64,000 nucleotides of DNA from Leisingera sp. S132. Its GTDB lineage: Bacteria; Pseudomonadota; Alphaproteobacteria; Rhodobacterales; Rhodobacteraceae. The notes beneath the pieces are model-generated. The model worked only from the letters and a program-made list of their open reading frames with translations, was not told the DNA's origin and searched no databases. Location: assembly GCF_025144465.1 (NCBI RefSeq), contig NZ_CP083553.1:1858001-1922000 (forward strand), given 5' to 3'. Positions 19,520 to 27,741 of this stretch are shown one piece after another; within the stretch, counting starts at the first letter, position 1; each line of letters opens with the position of its first letter. A program made the position numbers and the translations under genes.

Positions 19520-20403
19520 CGCCGGCTGCCCCCGGTATTGGTGCCCGACTGGCGCGGCACCGCCATAACCCAGTCCTCGCCCGGAATGTCGGGAAACCCC
19601 TGGAAGTTCAGAAGATTGTTGAATTTCAGCCGGCAGGTCTCCATGCGCTTGTCGCAGCCGGCCTGCAGCCGGACCATGTCACCCGGCTGCACCACAGCCC
19701 GCACCGGCTCCCACAGGGTGATCCTGCGCCCCTCTGCATCGCTGCGGTCCGCCTTGATGGCAGCCCAAAGCCCTTCTGCCGCGCCGCTCAGGACCGTCAG
19801 CCGGCCATCCTCAAACCAGCTGGGTTCAAACCCCGGCAAAGCGCCCCAGCGGAACTCCTCGCTGCGGCTCACGGTTTCAGTTGCAATTTCAGCAGTATAG
19901 CCCGGTGTGTTCAGGTCGAACCTGCAAACCCCGTCGCCCAGCACCGCGGTGCAGGGTTTCTGGTAGATCCGTCCCAGCGGCTGGTTCAGCGCTTCGGTCA
20001 GCCCGCGCAGCTCTGCCTCAAAGGCACCGCCTGCGCGGCGGATCTCGCCGATGGAGCCGCGGAATTGCAGCCACCGCATCGAGACATCCTGCCAATTGAC
20101 CAGCCAGCAGCGCACCTCCGCGCCATCAAACCGGCCCGCCTCGATGTCCTCCTCGCGCACCGCAGCGTCGCTCAGAACCCCCAAGGCCTCGGTGTTGTCG
20201 ACCGACAGGCCGGTGGCTTGGCTCACCGCCCGCGCGGTCAGCCCGCTGCCGGGCTGGAAGGTGATGCCGTCAAAGGACAGCACGCAGTCATGATCGGTAA
20301 ATCCCAGCACCGCGCCGTCCCGCCGCGCCAGCGCCCAGGCGCGGCACACCGTGGTGATGCCGGATTGAAGATGGTCGTGCAAGGCACTGGAAAGGCTTGT
20401 CAT
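19516..20403 (-). CDS. GTA g13: DUF2163/baseplate hub protein
   Basis: A 295-residue protein of the DUF2163 family with the usual opening (LHDHLQSGITTVCRAWALARRDGAVLGFTDHDCVLSFDG). The central segment CRFDLNTPGY and the C-terminal CDKRMETCRLKFNNLLNFQGFPDIPGEDW are family signatures; two cysteines near the C terminus bind an Fe-S cluster or metal in GTA particle structures, as I recall. It overlaps g12 and g14 by 4 bases on each side (ATGA), typical of tight phage-like tail operons. Confidence 0.95.
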   Translation of the reverse strand: MTSLSSALHDHLQSGITTVCRAWALARRDGAVLGFTDHDCVLSFDGITFQPGSGLTARAVSQATGLSVDNTEALGVLSDAAVREEDIEAGRFDGAEVRCWLVNWQDVSMRWLQFRGSIGEIRRAGGAFEAELRGLTEALNQPLGRIYQKPCTAVLGDGVCRFDLNTPGYTAEIATETVSRSEEFRWGALPGFEPSWFEDGRLTVLSGAAEGLWAAIKADRSDAEGRRITLWEPVRAVVQPGDMVRLQAGCDKRMETCRLKFNNLLNFQGFPDIPGEDWVMAVPRQSGTNTGGSRR

Positions 20404-21032
20404 ACCCGCACCTCCACCACTGGAACGGCAGGTGCCTCCCCGGCCTGAAACGACGCCACGCTGGTCTGGATGCTGGCGGTGTCGAACCGCACCGGCACGT
20501 CGAACTCAAACCCTGCATTGATGCTGAGGCCGACCTCCGGCGGGTGCGCCAGGGTGATGAGGCCGGTGGCGGTATCCAGCTGGTAATCGACGCCTTCGCG
20601 CAGCTCGTCCTGCTCGATCCCGACCCGCACGGTGCCCGCAACCGGCTTGGCAATCGGGCGCTGATAGGTGAATTCACCCGACCGGTAAGTCTTGGTGAGC
20701 TGGAACGTCACGCTGCTGCCGTCGCCGGTGGCAATCACCTGATCGTCAAAGGCTGCCTCCGCACTGGGCCGGCCGGATTTGAAGTCGCTCCAATCCTTCC
20801 AGCGGAACCCGTACAGCTGCCCCTGGCGCGCCTCGAAAAAGGCGATCAGCACCTCGATATCCTCCAGCGCGCGCAGGCCAAGGCCCGCGTCATAGCGGCG
20901 GCGGGAGTGCGCCCAGGGGGTGTTGCGCTCCTCAAAGCCGTTGGCCAGCGTCACCACATCGGTGCGCCGCTCTGGCCCGCCGACAGAGCCGAAGCTGAGC
21001 GACGCGGGAAAGCGGACTTCGTGGAAATTCAT
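20400..21032 (-). CDS. GTA g12: DUF2460/TIGR02217 distal tail protein
   Basis: A 210-residue protein starting at ATG 21032, with GGAGGG 7 bases upstream; an in-frame ATG at 21047 overlaps the ribosome site and is rejected. The signature FHEVRFPASLSFGSVGGPERRTDVV is the family N terminus, followed by WAHSRRRYDAGLGLRALEDIEVLIAFFEARQGQLYGFRWKDW. Distal tail component that connects the tail tube to the baseplate hub. The gap to g11 is 17 bases. Confidence 0.95.
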   Translation of the reverse strand: MNFHEVRFPASLSFGSVGGPERRTDVVTLANGFEERNTPWAHSRRRYDAGLGLRALEDIEVLIAFFEARQGQLYGFRWKDWSDFKSGRPSAEAAFDDQVIATGDGSSVTFQLTKTYRSGEFTYQRPIAKPVAGTVRVGIEQDELREGVDYQLDTATGLITLAHPPEVGLSINAGFEFDVPVRFDTASIQTSVASFQAGEAPAVPVVEVRV

Positions 21033-21049
21033 CGTGTTACCCTCCATCC

Positions 21050-21709
21050 TTAACGGTTGCGTCCGCCACGGGACAGCGCCCGCGACAGCTGCGCGGCGAT
21101 CTGGCTGCGGCTGCGTTCAAAGCCTTTCACGTCCGGGGTGGAGACATTCATCACCACATTCACAGCCCCGCCGCCCTGGCTGCGCACCCCCAGCGAGCCA
21201 TCGGCCCCGCGGGTGAGCGGCAGGATCGCCTCCGGCCCCGCTTCCCCCATCAGCCCGGTCGCGCCGCGCAGCGGGAAGGTTGTGGGGCTGGTAACAATGC
21301 CGCCCTTGGCAAAGGGCATCACCTTGCCCTGGCTGAAGGCGGCGCCATTGGCGAAGGGCAGCAGGTTGCCGATCAGACTGCCGAACCCGTCGGATATCAG
21401 TCCGCCCACATGATTGGTGACCGGTTTCATCGCCGCGTTATAGGTGGTGCGGATCATGCTGTTCCTCAGCGTCTCCATCGCCTCTGACAGGCTGTCGCCG
21501 TCGAACACCAACCCGTCAAAGGCGCGGCGCAAACCCTTGGAAAGGCTGCGGTCCAGGATCTGGGCATCGCGGCCGGTCTCGGAAAACCCCTCCTTGACCC
21601 GCCCCAGCACTTCTGCAAAGGCCGCGGCCATTCCAGAGGCACCGTCCAGCGCTTCTCCCAAAGCCTCGCCCTGCAATTCCAGTTCTGCCATCGAAGATGA
21701 GTCAGTCAT
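21050..21709 (-). CDS. GTA g11: short tail tape-measure protein
   Basis: A 219-residue protein with the tape-measure motif set (EALGEALDGASGMAAAFAEVLGRVKEGF, then hydrophobic VGGLISDGFGSLIGNLLPFANGAAFSQGKVMPFAKGGIV and TGLMGEAGPEAILPLTRGADGSLGVRSQGG). Tape-measure proteins set tail length; at about 220 residues this predicts the short tail of GTA particles. AAGGAG lies 7 bases before the ATG at 21709, and the start overlaps g10.1 by 8 bases. Confidence 0.93.
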   Translation of the reverse strand: MTDSSSMAELELQGEALGEALDGASGMAAAFAEVLGRVKEGFSETGRDAQILDRSLSKGLRRAFDGLVFDGDSLSEAMETLRNSMIRTTYNAAMKPVTNHVGGLISDGFGSLIGNLLPFANGAAFSQGKVMPFAKGGIVTSPTTFPLRGATGLMGEAGPEAILPLTRGADGSLGVRSQGGGAVNVVMNVSTPDVKGFERSRSQIAAQLSRALSRGGRNR

Positions 21710-21917
21710 CCGTTGTCTCCTTGTTCTTCGCGCCGGCGGTGTCCGGGAAGGCCGCCATCAAGGCCGAAAGCCGGTCGCGGCCCAGCGGCTGCGGCGAAAC
21801 CGGATCGCCCAGCATCAGCCGCAGCTCGGCAGGCGTCAGCTGCCAGAAGTCGCGCGGCAGCAGTTTCAGCCCCGCCATCCCGGCGCGCATCAGCGCGGGC
21901 CAGTCGAGCGCACTCAT
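21702..21917 (-). CDS. GTA g10.1: tail assembly chaperone (rcc01693-like)
   Basis: A 71-residue protein (DWPALMRAGMAGLKLLPRDFWQLTPAELRLMLGD) of the small phage tail assembly family found between g10 and g11. It has the DFWxLTPAEL signature. It overlaps g10 by 4 bases and g11 by 8. Together with g10 it probably plays the role of the frameshifted chaperone pair of lambdoid phages. Confidence 0.9.
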   Translation of the reverse strand: MSALDWPALMRAGMAGLKLLPRDFWQLTPAELRLMLGDPVSPQPLGRDRLSALMAAFPDTAGAKNKETTDD

Positions 21918-22234
21918 GGGCTGTCCGGCACGGCAAAGCTGCGTACCAGCAGTTCCGCTGCCACCCGCGCCGCCTGCATCGGGCCGCCGCCAATGGCGGC
22001 CGCGGCTAGGTCCTCGCGGCTGAGATCATACCCGCCGCCCTGCAATCCTGCGGCCAGCAGCGCCAGCACGTCGCGGGCGGAAAACCGGCCCTGTTCGAAC
22101 CTCTGCACCAGGTCCACCAGCGTGCCTTCCTCCAGCGCGGCCTCAAGCCCCGCCAGTGCGCCCAGCGTCAGCTTCAGCGCGTAATGGCTTCCATTCACAA
22201 GCAATTCTGCCTCACCTGCATGCGGGTTCACCAT
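21914..22234 (-). CDS. GTA g10: tail tube assembly chaperone-like protein
   Basis: A 106-residue GTA gp10-family protein (GEAELLVNGSHYALKLTLGALAGLEAALEEGTLVDLVQRF...LLAAGLQGGGYDLSREDL). It starts 3 bases after g9. Helical, cytoplasmic, and expected to act during tail assembly. Confidence 0.92.
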   Translation of the reverse strand: MVNPHAGEAELLVNGSHYALKLTLGALAGLEAALEEGTLVDLVQRFEQGRFSARDVLALLAAGLQGGGYDLSREDLAAAAIGGGPMQAARVAAELLVRSFAVPDSP

Positions 22235-22237
22235 CGG

Positions 22238-22651
22238 TCAAACCGCCGCAAAGCTGAGCTGGCCGGCGCTGGCGAGCGACAGTTCATAGGTCGCCTCGCC
22301 ATTGTGGCTGCCGGCGTATTCAAGTGCTGTGACCTGGAACGGCCCCTGCACGATGCCGAAGTCGGGGATGATCACCTGGAACTCCGGCGTGAGCCCGTCA
22401 AAGAACAGCTGCCGGGCGCGTTCGTCGGTCGCCTCATCCCTAAAGATGCCGGAGCCGGAGATGCTGGCGGAGCGCACACCGGCGCCTGCCAGCAATTCGC
22501 GCCAGCCGCCCTGGCTTTCGAGGCTGGTCACATCGACGCTTTCAGCGTTGAAGCTGATCCTTGTGGCGCGCAAGCCGGCGATGGTCTCAAAAAGGCCTGC
22601 GCCGTTCATGTCCACTTTGACCAAGAGGTCCTTGCCGTTTTGAACTTTCAT
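22238..22651 (-). CDS. GTA g9: major tail tube protein (TP901-1 family)
   Basis: A 137-residue phage major tail protein. Signature features are the opening KVQNGKDLLVKVDMNG, the LRATRISFNAESVDVTSLESQGGWRELL stretch, and EYAGSHNGEATYELSLASAGQL at the C terminus. It stacks as hexamer rings to make the tail tube. There is a 46-base gap to g8 and a short gap to g10. Confidence 0.96.
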   Translation of the reverse strand: MKVQNGKDLLVKVDMNGAGLFETIAGLRATRISFNAESVDVTSLESQGGWRELLAGAGVRSASISGSGIFRDEATDERARQLFFDGLTPEFQVIIPDFGIVQGPFQVTALEYAGSHNGEATYELSLASAGQLSFAAV

Positions 22652-22697
22652 GGGGGTTCTCCATGTATTTCAATTGGTTTCACGAAGTTTCTGCGGT

Positions 22698-23105
22698 TCA
22701 GATATCGTCCACACGGGCGCGGAAGCGCAGGGTGATCTGACGGCCGCCGGTGCTCAGCCGCTCTGCCTTGGCCCGGTCGAACCAGAGGCCGGTCAATTGC
22801 CCGCGCGGCAGCGGCACCGCGGCGCCGACCAGCGCGTCGCAGACGGCGGCGGCGGCGGATTTGGCGGTGGCAAAGCCGGCCATGTCGGTGGTGACGGTGA
22901 CAAAGAAGCGGTGTTCGGCCCCGCCTGCGGTCTTGTCGGAACGGTCCAGCACCTCCTCTGATCCCAAGGCCACATAGGTCTGCGGCAAGGGGCCTGCGGG
23001 GATCGCGTCGTAGATCGCATTGCCGACCAGCGCGGTGAGGCCCGCGTCGCCGGTCAGGTGGGTGTAGACAGCGAATTGCAGCCCGCCTGCGATGGCATAG
23101 GTCAT
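22698..23105 (-). CDS. GTA g8: DUF3168 tail terminator protein
   Basis: A 135-residue DUF3168 protein (AGGLQFAVYTHLTGDAGLTALVGNAIYDAIPAGPLPQTYVALGSEEVLDRSDKT). The family caps the tail tube and joins it to the head. Its start overlaps the g7 stop by 4 bases. Confidence 0.94.
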   Translation of the reverse strand: MTYAIAGGLQFAVYTHLTGDAGLTALVGNAIYDAIPAGPLPQTYVALGSEEVLDRSDKTAGGAEHRFFVTVTTDMAGFATAKSAAAAVCDALVGAAVPLPRGQLTGLWFDRAKAERLSTGGRQITLRFRARVDDI

Positions 23106-23434
23106 GTGCTCACCTCCGCAACCGCGAAACAGGTGAGGTAGCGGGCGCCGGAACTGCTTTCCGCAACCGCATCAATGCGATAGAGGCGGTCTTCATCCCG
23201 GAACCGCTGATCAGGGCGCGGATGGGACGCAAAGCCATCCGGGCTGGCGCGCAGGGTGATGCGGTATTTCTGCAAAGACAGGCTGTCGCTGTTCAGACGT
23301 CCGCTGAGCGGCTTCACCTCTGCCCAGTGGGTGCCAAGCGCCACCCAGGCCTCAGCATAGCCACCGGCACCGTCGGGGGTCCGCTGGGGGTCTTCCAGCA
23401 CCAGTTTGCGGGTCAGGTTCGGGGGGCGTTTCAT
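23102..23434 (-). CDS. GTA g7: head-tail adaptor (stopper)
   Basis: A 110-residue protein starting at ATG 23434 (KRPPNLTRKLVLEDPQRTPDGAGGYAEAWVALGTHWAEVKPL); the frame extends far upstream, but that part overlaps g6 and is not coding. It matches the phage head closure/stopper family. Overlaps g6 and g8 by 4 bases each. Confidence 0.93.
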   Translation of the reverse strand: MKRPPNLTRKLVLEDPQRTPDGAGGYAEAWVALGTHWAEVKPLSGRLNSDSLSLQKYRITLRASPDGFASHPRPDQRFRDEDRLYRIDAVAESSSGARYLTCFAVAEVST

Positions 23435-24033
23435 GCGAGGCCCCCCAATGTCAGCCGCAGCGTGCGGTAGCGTTCGATCAGGCTGGTGACGCCAAAGGGC
23501 ATGCAGCCGCCATGGAGGCCGGTGTCGGCCCGGTATTCGTAGTAATGCGCCGCCAGCAGCATCACCGCCTGGCCCAGATCGGCGGGCAAGCCGCCCCAGT
23601 CCGCGGCCATGCCGGCCTGCAGGGTGATCCGTGCCAGACCGCCGGCTGGTATCGGGGGCAGCAGGCTGCCCGCGGGACACAGCGCCGGGCGCTGGCTGTC
23701 GCGCTCCAGGCGGTAGGCGGCGGGGTCCTGCACCGTCTCAGCGCCTGCGGCGTCACGGGTCATCACCTCTGTCACCATCTGCACCGGGGCGATGGGAAAC
23801 ACCATCCGGGCACGGTCGCGCCAGTGGCGGATTTCGATCTCAAATTCGCGGGTTATCAGTGCCTTGCCGGTTCTTCCTTCCACCGCGGCCAGGGCGGCGC
23901 GCAGGAAGCCGATCAGCACCTCATCCTGCAGGCTGTCCTCGCCAAAGCCGGTGCCCAGGCGGAGGTGTGCCTTAAACTGGGCCAGCGGCAGGGCGGCCTC
24001 GGGCACGGGGGTCACTTCGCTCAGCATCATCAT
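23431..24033 (-). CDS. GTA g6: head-tail connector (adaptor) protein
   Basis: A 200-residue gp6-like connector. The helical core (LPLAQFKAHLRLGTGFGEDSLQDEVLIGFLRAALAAVEGRTGKAL) is the family signature, followed by ITREFEIEIRHWRDRARMVFPIAPVQMVTEV. It forms the ring under the portal. 177 bases separate it from g5, the largest gap inside g3-g15, and that gap holds a strong hairpin. Confidence 0.93.
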   Translation of the reverse strand: MMMLSEVTPVPEAALPLAQFKAHLRLGTGFGEDSLQDEVLIGFLRAALAAVEGRTGKALITREFEIEIRHWRDRARMVFPIAPVQMVTEVMTRDAAGAETVQDPAAYRLERDSQRPALCPAGSLLPPIPAGGLARITLQAGMAADWGGLPADLGQAVMLLAAHYYEYRADTGLHGGCMPFGVTSLIERYRTLRLTLGGLA

Positions 24034-24171
24034 CTCACTCCTGCGGGCCTCCCCCTGAGCCGGCCCTGATCTGCTGTCCGTTCAAAGGTTCGGCCGGCAC
24101 GCACCGTTCCCTGCCGCTCGGACGGAGGGGGAGCAGCTAGACGGCAAGGAAATATGGGGTGCGTGCCAGCC

Positions 24172-24195
24172 GGCGGACCGGGCTGCCGGTCCGCC
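24172..24195 (-). other. Perfect hairpin between the capsid gene g5 and g6
   Basis: GGCGGACCGG/CCGGTCCGCC, a 10-bp stem with a GCTG tetraloop, starting 16 bases after the g5 stop. No T-run. It may be a partial terminator or 3' stabiliser that raises capsid yield over downstream tail genes. Confidence 0.6.
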
Positions 24196-24210
24196 ATCAG
24201 CGCTGAGCGG

Positions 24211-25392
24211 TTAGCTCAGGCCGAATTTCATCAGCTTGATCGCGGCAAAGTCGCTGACGTCGCCGCCGACGCGCTTGGTCGCGTAGAACAGAACATGCGG
24301 CTTGGCGCTGAAGGGGTCGCGCATCACCCGCAGGTCCGGGCGTTCGGCAATGGTGTAGCCGGCGCGGAAGTCGCCGAAGGCGATGGGAAAGCTGTTGGCG
24401 GCCGGATCCGGCATGTCCTCGGCGATCAGCACCGGGTAGCCCATCAGGCGCGCAGGTTCGCCTGCGGCCAGACCGTCGGACCACAGGAAGCGGCCGTCGG
24501 CGTCCTTCAATTTCCGCAGCATTCCCGCGGTCTTGGAGTTCAGAATGAAAGTGGCATTGGCGCGGTATTCCGCCCCCAGCGCATAGACCAGGTCGATGAT
24601 CGCGTCGCCGTTGCCGATCTCGCCATCGACGCCGGTGGCCTTGTAGCCGATGTTGCCCCAGGTCCAGCTGTCGTTTTCCTCGACGTTGTAGTTGAGGAAG
24701 CCGGTGGGCTTGTCATTGCCGTCGCCGTTGATGAAGGCGTCGGCCTCGGAGCGGGAAAACTTGTCGGCGATGCGGCCGGCCAGCCAGCCTTCGATATCAA
24801 AGGCGCTGTCATCGAGCAGCCGCTGCGACGCCTTGGGCAGCGCGCTGAGTTCATGCAGCGGGATCGAGATGCGGTCGATGCTGCCGGTGGAGGTTTCCGT
24901 GGACGGGCCGGTTTCATTGGCCCAGCCGGCGCCCATTTCGCTGTGGTCGATCAGCACGTCATAGCTTGAGGCCTCCACATGCACCACGGAGGCCACGGCG
25001 CGGATCGAGGCGGAGGCGTTCAGCACCGCCTTGACGGTGTCGGCGGTCTGCGGGTCGACCAGATAGCCGCCGTCGCTGCCCACCGCGGTGGACATGGATT
25101 TGCCCTCCAGTTCGAGGCCGCGCAGGCCGTCGTCGTCGCCGTTGCGCAGGTAGGCGTTGAACGCCTTCTGATGCGGGGCGCCCGCGTCCTGGCTGGCTGC
25201 CAGATGGGGGCGGTTCTGAGAGATTGTCTTACGGTCCAGCATGGTCACTCGCTCTTCTGCCTGTTTCAGCCTTGATTGCACGTCGTCCTGAAACCCCTTG
25301 AATTCATGAAGAAAGCCGGTAATGGCCTGTTTCACTTCATGCGCCAGGGGCGCTGCGTCCCCGGTTTGGGCCGGGAGGTCTTGATTGCTCAT
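24211..25392 (-). CDS. GTA g5: major capsid protein (HK97 fold)
   Basis: A 393-residue HK97-type capsid precursor. The first ~100 residues are a coiled-coil scaffold (DDVQSRLKQAEERVTMLDRK), removed by the g4 protease. The mature shell protein follows (about GKSMSTAVGSDGGYLVDPQTADTVKAVL onward), with SALPKASQRLLDDSAFDIEGWLAGRIADKFSRSEADAFINGDG and PVLIAEDMPDPAANSFPIAFGDFRAGYTI as typical capsid signatures. The start overlaps the g4 stop by 4 bases. Confidence 0.97.
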   Translation of the reverse strand: MSNQDLPAQTGDAAPLAHEVKQAITGFLHEFKGFQDDVQSRLKQAEERVTMLDRKTISQNRPHLAASQDAGAPHQKAFNAYLRNGDDDGLRGLELEGKSMSTAVGSDGGYLVDPQTADTVKAVLNASASIRAVASVVHVEASSYDVLIDHSEMGAGWANETGPSTETSTGSIDRISIPLHELSALPKASQRLLDDSAFDIEGWLAGRIADKFSRSEADAFINGDGNDKPTGFLNYNVEENDSWTWGNIGYKATGVDGEIGNGDAIIDLVYALGAEYRANATFILNSKTAGMLRKLKDADGRFLWSDGLAAGEPARLMGYPVLIAEDMPDPAANSFPIAFGDFRAGYTIAERPDLRVMRDPFSAKPHVLFYATKRVGGDVSDFAAIKLMKFGLS

Positions 25393-25958
25393 GATGGGTG
25401 TCCTGTTCTGAGGTCACGGGTGATCTGGCGCAGGCCATCGGCCAGGGCGCGCAGCGCTTGCGCTTCCGCATCAGCGGAGGATTTTGCCGCCACCCGGGCG
25501 GCGGGCAGCATCGGGAAGGTGACCAGCGACACCTCCCACAGCTCCACCTGGGTCAGGTGGCGGGTGCCGTCCGGCGCGCGGGTGGCTTTCTGGGTGCGGT
25601 AGCCGATCGACAGGCCGTCGATGGCGCCACCCTCGATCAAGGCCGCCGCTTCGGCGCCTTTGGGGGTGGCGGTGAGGATGCGGCCCTTCACATACAGTCC
25701 GCGCTTGTCCTCGCGCACCTCGTCCCAGACGCCGATGGGCTGGTGCGGGTCGTGCTGCCACAGCATCTTGACCGTCCGGCCCTGATCGCGGAGCGTCTTG
25801 AGCGAGGCGGCGTAGGCGCCGCGCATCACCACGTCGCCGCCCTGGTCGGTCTGGCCGAACAGGCTGGCGTAGCCCTTGATTTCAGTTGCGTCCTTCAGCG
25901 AGAGATCCTCGCCGAAGCGTGCGAATTTATGTTCCAGCTGGGGGGATCCCTGCATCAT
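25389..25958 (-). CDS. GTA g4: HK97-family prohead protease
   Basis: A 189-residue serine protease that trims the capsid precursor. Catalytic His is in MLWQHDP and Ser in DGLSIGY, the two diagnostic motifs. The sequence between (IGVWDEVREDKRGLYVKGRIL) matches the family. It overlaps g5 by 4 bases. Confidence 0.96.
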   Translation of the reverse strand: MMQGSPQLEHKFARFGEDLSLKDATEIKGYASLFGQTDQGGDVVMRGAYAASLKTLRDQGRTVKMLWQHDPHQPIGVWDEVREDKRGLYVKGRILTATPKGAEAAALIEGGAIDGLSIGYRTQKATRAPDGTRHLTQVELWEVSLVTFPMLPAARVAAKSSADAEAQALRALADGLRQITRDLRTGHPS

Positions 25959-25981
25959 CTGAACCTCGCAAGTCGTTGGAA

Positions 25982-26206
25982 TTACGGCAATTGAACCGTC
26001 AGGAAGGATTGGAAGGCCTGGGCCAGGATCACTGCGGCGACGCCGTAGACGGTGAGCCAGAGGCGTTTTTCCAGCCGCTCCATCATCTGTTCGATCCGGT
26101 CGAGGCGGCGGTTCACCGCGTCGTTCTGGATCTGGGCGACCCGCTCATGGGCGGACAGGCGCAATCCCGGTGAACAATCAAATGCGTGCATCGGGTGCTC
26201 AGTCAT
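25982..26206 (-). CDS. GTA g3.5: head formation protein
   Basis: A 74-residue protein (LSAHERVAQIQNDAVNRRLDRIEQMMERLEKRLWLTVYGVAAVILAQAFQSFLTV) with an amphipathic coiled coil then one hydrophobic helix. It matches the small ORF between portal and protease described in Rhodobacter GTA as needed for head formation. It overlaps the portal gene by 8 bases. Confidence 0.9.
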   Translation of the reverse strand: MTEHPMHAFDCSPGLRLSAHERVAQIQNDAVNRRLDRIEQMMERLEKRLWLTVYGVAAVILAQAFQSFLTVQLP

Positions 26207-27428
26207 CCTGTCCGCCCTCCGTCTGCGGCGCGGCTGGGGCTTCTGTGGGCAACCCCAGCAGCTGCCGCTTCTCCGCGGGTGTGAGGAAATCCGCGGAGGT
26301 GATGCGCCGCCACTGCGCCTCGCGCTCAGCCGCCAAGGCAGGCAGCTGGTCGAGGTCGGGCTTCAGCGTCAGCGCGTCGCCGGTCCAGGCGGTGAGCCAG
26401 CCGGACAGCGCGGCGGTGACCTTGGACACCAAGGGCAGAACGGTCAGCCGGTAGAAGGCGCGGTTGGCCTCCTGGTAGTTGGCATAGGTCGCATCGCCAG
26501 GGATGCCGATCAGCATCGGCGGCACCCCGAAGGCGAGCGCAATCTCGCGGGCGGCGGTGTCCTTGGTTTTCTGGAATTCCATGTCGGAGGGGGAGAAGCC
26601 CATCGGCTTCCAGTCAAGCCCGCCCTCCAGCACCATCGGGCGGCCCGCGTTCTGCGCGCCCTGGAAATTCGTTTGAATTTCTTCGCTCAAGTGGCGGAAT
26701 TGTTCGTCGGACATCTGCCCCTGGCCGTCGGAGCCAGTCCATACCAGCGCGCCGGAGGGGCGGGCTGCGTTGTCCAGCAGCGCCTTGGACCAGCGGGAGG
26801 CGGCGTTGTGAACGTCAATCGCCATCGCGGCCGATTGCAGGGCCGAGAGGCCGTAGTGGTCGTCCTGCGGGTGGAAGCTTTTGATATGGCAGACCGGGGA
26901 ATTGCCCGGCTCGTTGGCAAAGCGGTGCTTGCGCCCGCCCGCCACATAGTCAAAGCCTGCGGGCCAGCCGTCCGGTCCCGGCACCACGTTCATCCGGTCG
27001 GAGCGCAGCACATGCAGTTCGGCGGGGGTGGCGTCCTCTGCCGTGACCATCTCGATATAGGCATTGCCGGAGAGCAACAGGTGGCCGTAGAGCGCCTCCA
27101 GCAGCTCGGCCTGGGTCTGCGCCGGGTTAGGGCGGGCCAGCAGCGCCAGCCAGGGGTGGGTGTCATAGCGCTGGCGGTTGTCCTGCAGCACCAGCGGCAC
27201 GGCGGCGGCGGCCTCGGCAATGAGGCGGATCACCCGGTGGGCGACCGGATTGCCGGCAAAGCCGCTGCGGGTCAGGGATACGGTGTCGCGCGGGCTCCAG
27301 GCGATGCGACCGGCGCCATGCCAGGAGACCACGCGGGCGGTCTGGCTGGCCTTCTGTTCCAGGCCCGGAGTATTGGGGCCTGATTTCTGGGGGTCTGGCG
27401 TTTTGCGCCGCAGCAGGTCAAAGACCAT
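26199..27428 (-). CDS. GTA g3: portal protein (HK97 family)
   Basis: A 409-residue portal. Start ATG 27428 has GAGGAG 6 bases upstream; the open frame extends to 27557 without support. Portal signatures are VAHRVIRLIAEAAAAVPLVL, LLARPNPAQTQAELLEALYGHLLLSGNAYIEM and the C-terminal FGVPPMLIGIPGDATYANYQEANRAFYRLTVLPL. It forms the DNA channel at the unique vertex. A probable promoter and inverted repeat lie upstream (27496-27552). Confidence 0.96.
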   Translation of the reverse strand: MVFDLLRRKTPDPQKSGPNTPGLEQKASQTARVVSWHGAGRIAWSPRDTVSLTRSGFAGNPVAHRVIRLIAEAAAAVPLVLQDNRQRYDTHPWLALLARPNPAQTQAELLEALYGHLLLSGNAYIEMVTAEDATPAELHVLRSDRMNVVPGPDGWPAGFDYVAGGRKHRFANEPGNSPVCHIKSFHPQDDHYGLSALQSAAMAIDVHNAASRWSKALLDNAARPSGALVWTGSDGQGQMSDEQFRHLSEEIQTNFQGAQNAGRPMVLEGGLDWKPMGFSPSDMEFQKTKDTAAREIALAFGVPPMLIGIPGDATYANYQEANRAFYRLTVLPLVSKVTAALSGWLTAWTGDALTLKPDLDQLPALAAEREAQWRRITSADFLTPAEKRQLLGLPTEAPAAPQTEGGQDD

Positions 27429-27495
27429 GGTCCGCTCCTCAGGTTGTTCATCATGACGCTGCTGGCCCGGTGGGGCTGGTGCGCCTTTGCTGAGG

Positions 27496-27552
27496 ATTAT
27501 TAGTGCCCCAAAGGCCTGAAGATTTGGCAAGCGGTGCGTACGGTGGGTGCGC
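27496..27552 (-). promoter_or_regulatory. Candidate g3 promoter with upstream inverted repeat
   Basis: On the minus strand TAATAAT (27502-27496) is a good -10 without a clear -35. The imperfect inverted repeat GCGTAC-N5-GTGCGC (27536-27552, plus-strand reading) is centred about 55 bases upstream of the expected start of transcription. It matches 16 of 17 bases of the repeat upstream of g1. Lacking a -35, the promoter would need an activator. Confidence 0.45.
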
Positions 27553-27585
27553 AACACCTTGGGTTATAGCGTTGTATTCAAACGA

Positions 27586-27613
27586 AAACCGCCCGTTGCG
27601 CAGCGGGCGGTTT
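27586..27613 (-). terminator. Intrinsic terminator between GTA g2 and g3
   Basis: AAACCGCCCG/CGGGCGGTTT, a 10-bp stem with an 8-base loop. On the minus strand it is followed by TTTTCGTTT. It lies between the g2 stop and the candidate g3 promoter. A-rich flanks make it usable in both directions. Confidence 0.75.
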
Positions 27614-27627
27614 GCGGAGTTCACGAA

Positions 27628-27720
27628 GGGCAGCGCCGGTCCGCGGGTGGGCGAGAAGCGCCCGCCCCATCGTGCTGGAAGCACGCCTCCGGCATGACGG
27701 AGGGCGGACGGGCGCTGCCC
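27628..27720. ncRNA. 93-base four-way-junction element between g2 and g3 (structured RNA or palindromic repeat)
   Basis: The outer stem GGGCAGCGCC (27628-37)/GGCGCTGCCC (27711-20) continues as GTCCGC (27639-44)/GCGGAC (27704-09). It encloses three hairpins: GGGTGGGCG/CGCCCGCCC (27645-67, one G-T), CGTGCT/AGCACG (27671-85) and CCTCCG/CGGAGG (27686-703). Of 93 bases 74 are paired; only the loops, one mismatch and a CAT linker are free. It starts 21 bases after the g2 stop, so it would lie in the g2 3' UTR. No open frame explains it. It could be a structured RNA or a dispersed palindromic repeat. Confidence 0.5.
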
Positions 27721-27741
27721 GGCGTGCGGCCAGGCGGTAGC

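Noticed and set aside
23434-23680. Long N-terminal extension of g7
   Set aside because: Overlaps g6 in another frame and gives an Arg/Gly-rich product; the ATG at 23434 fits the family start.
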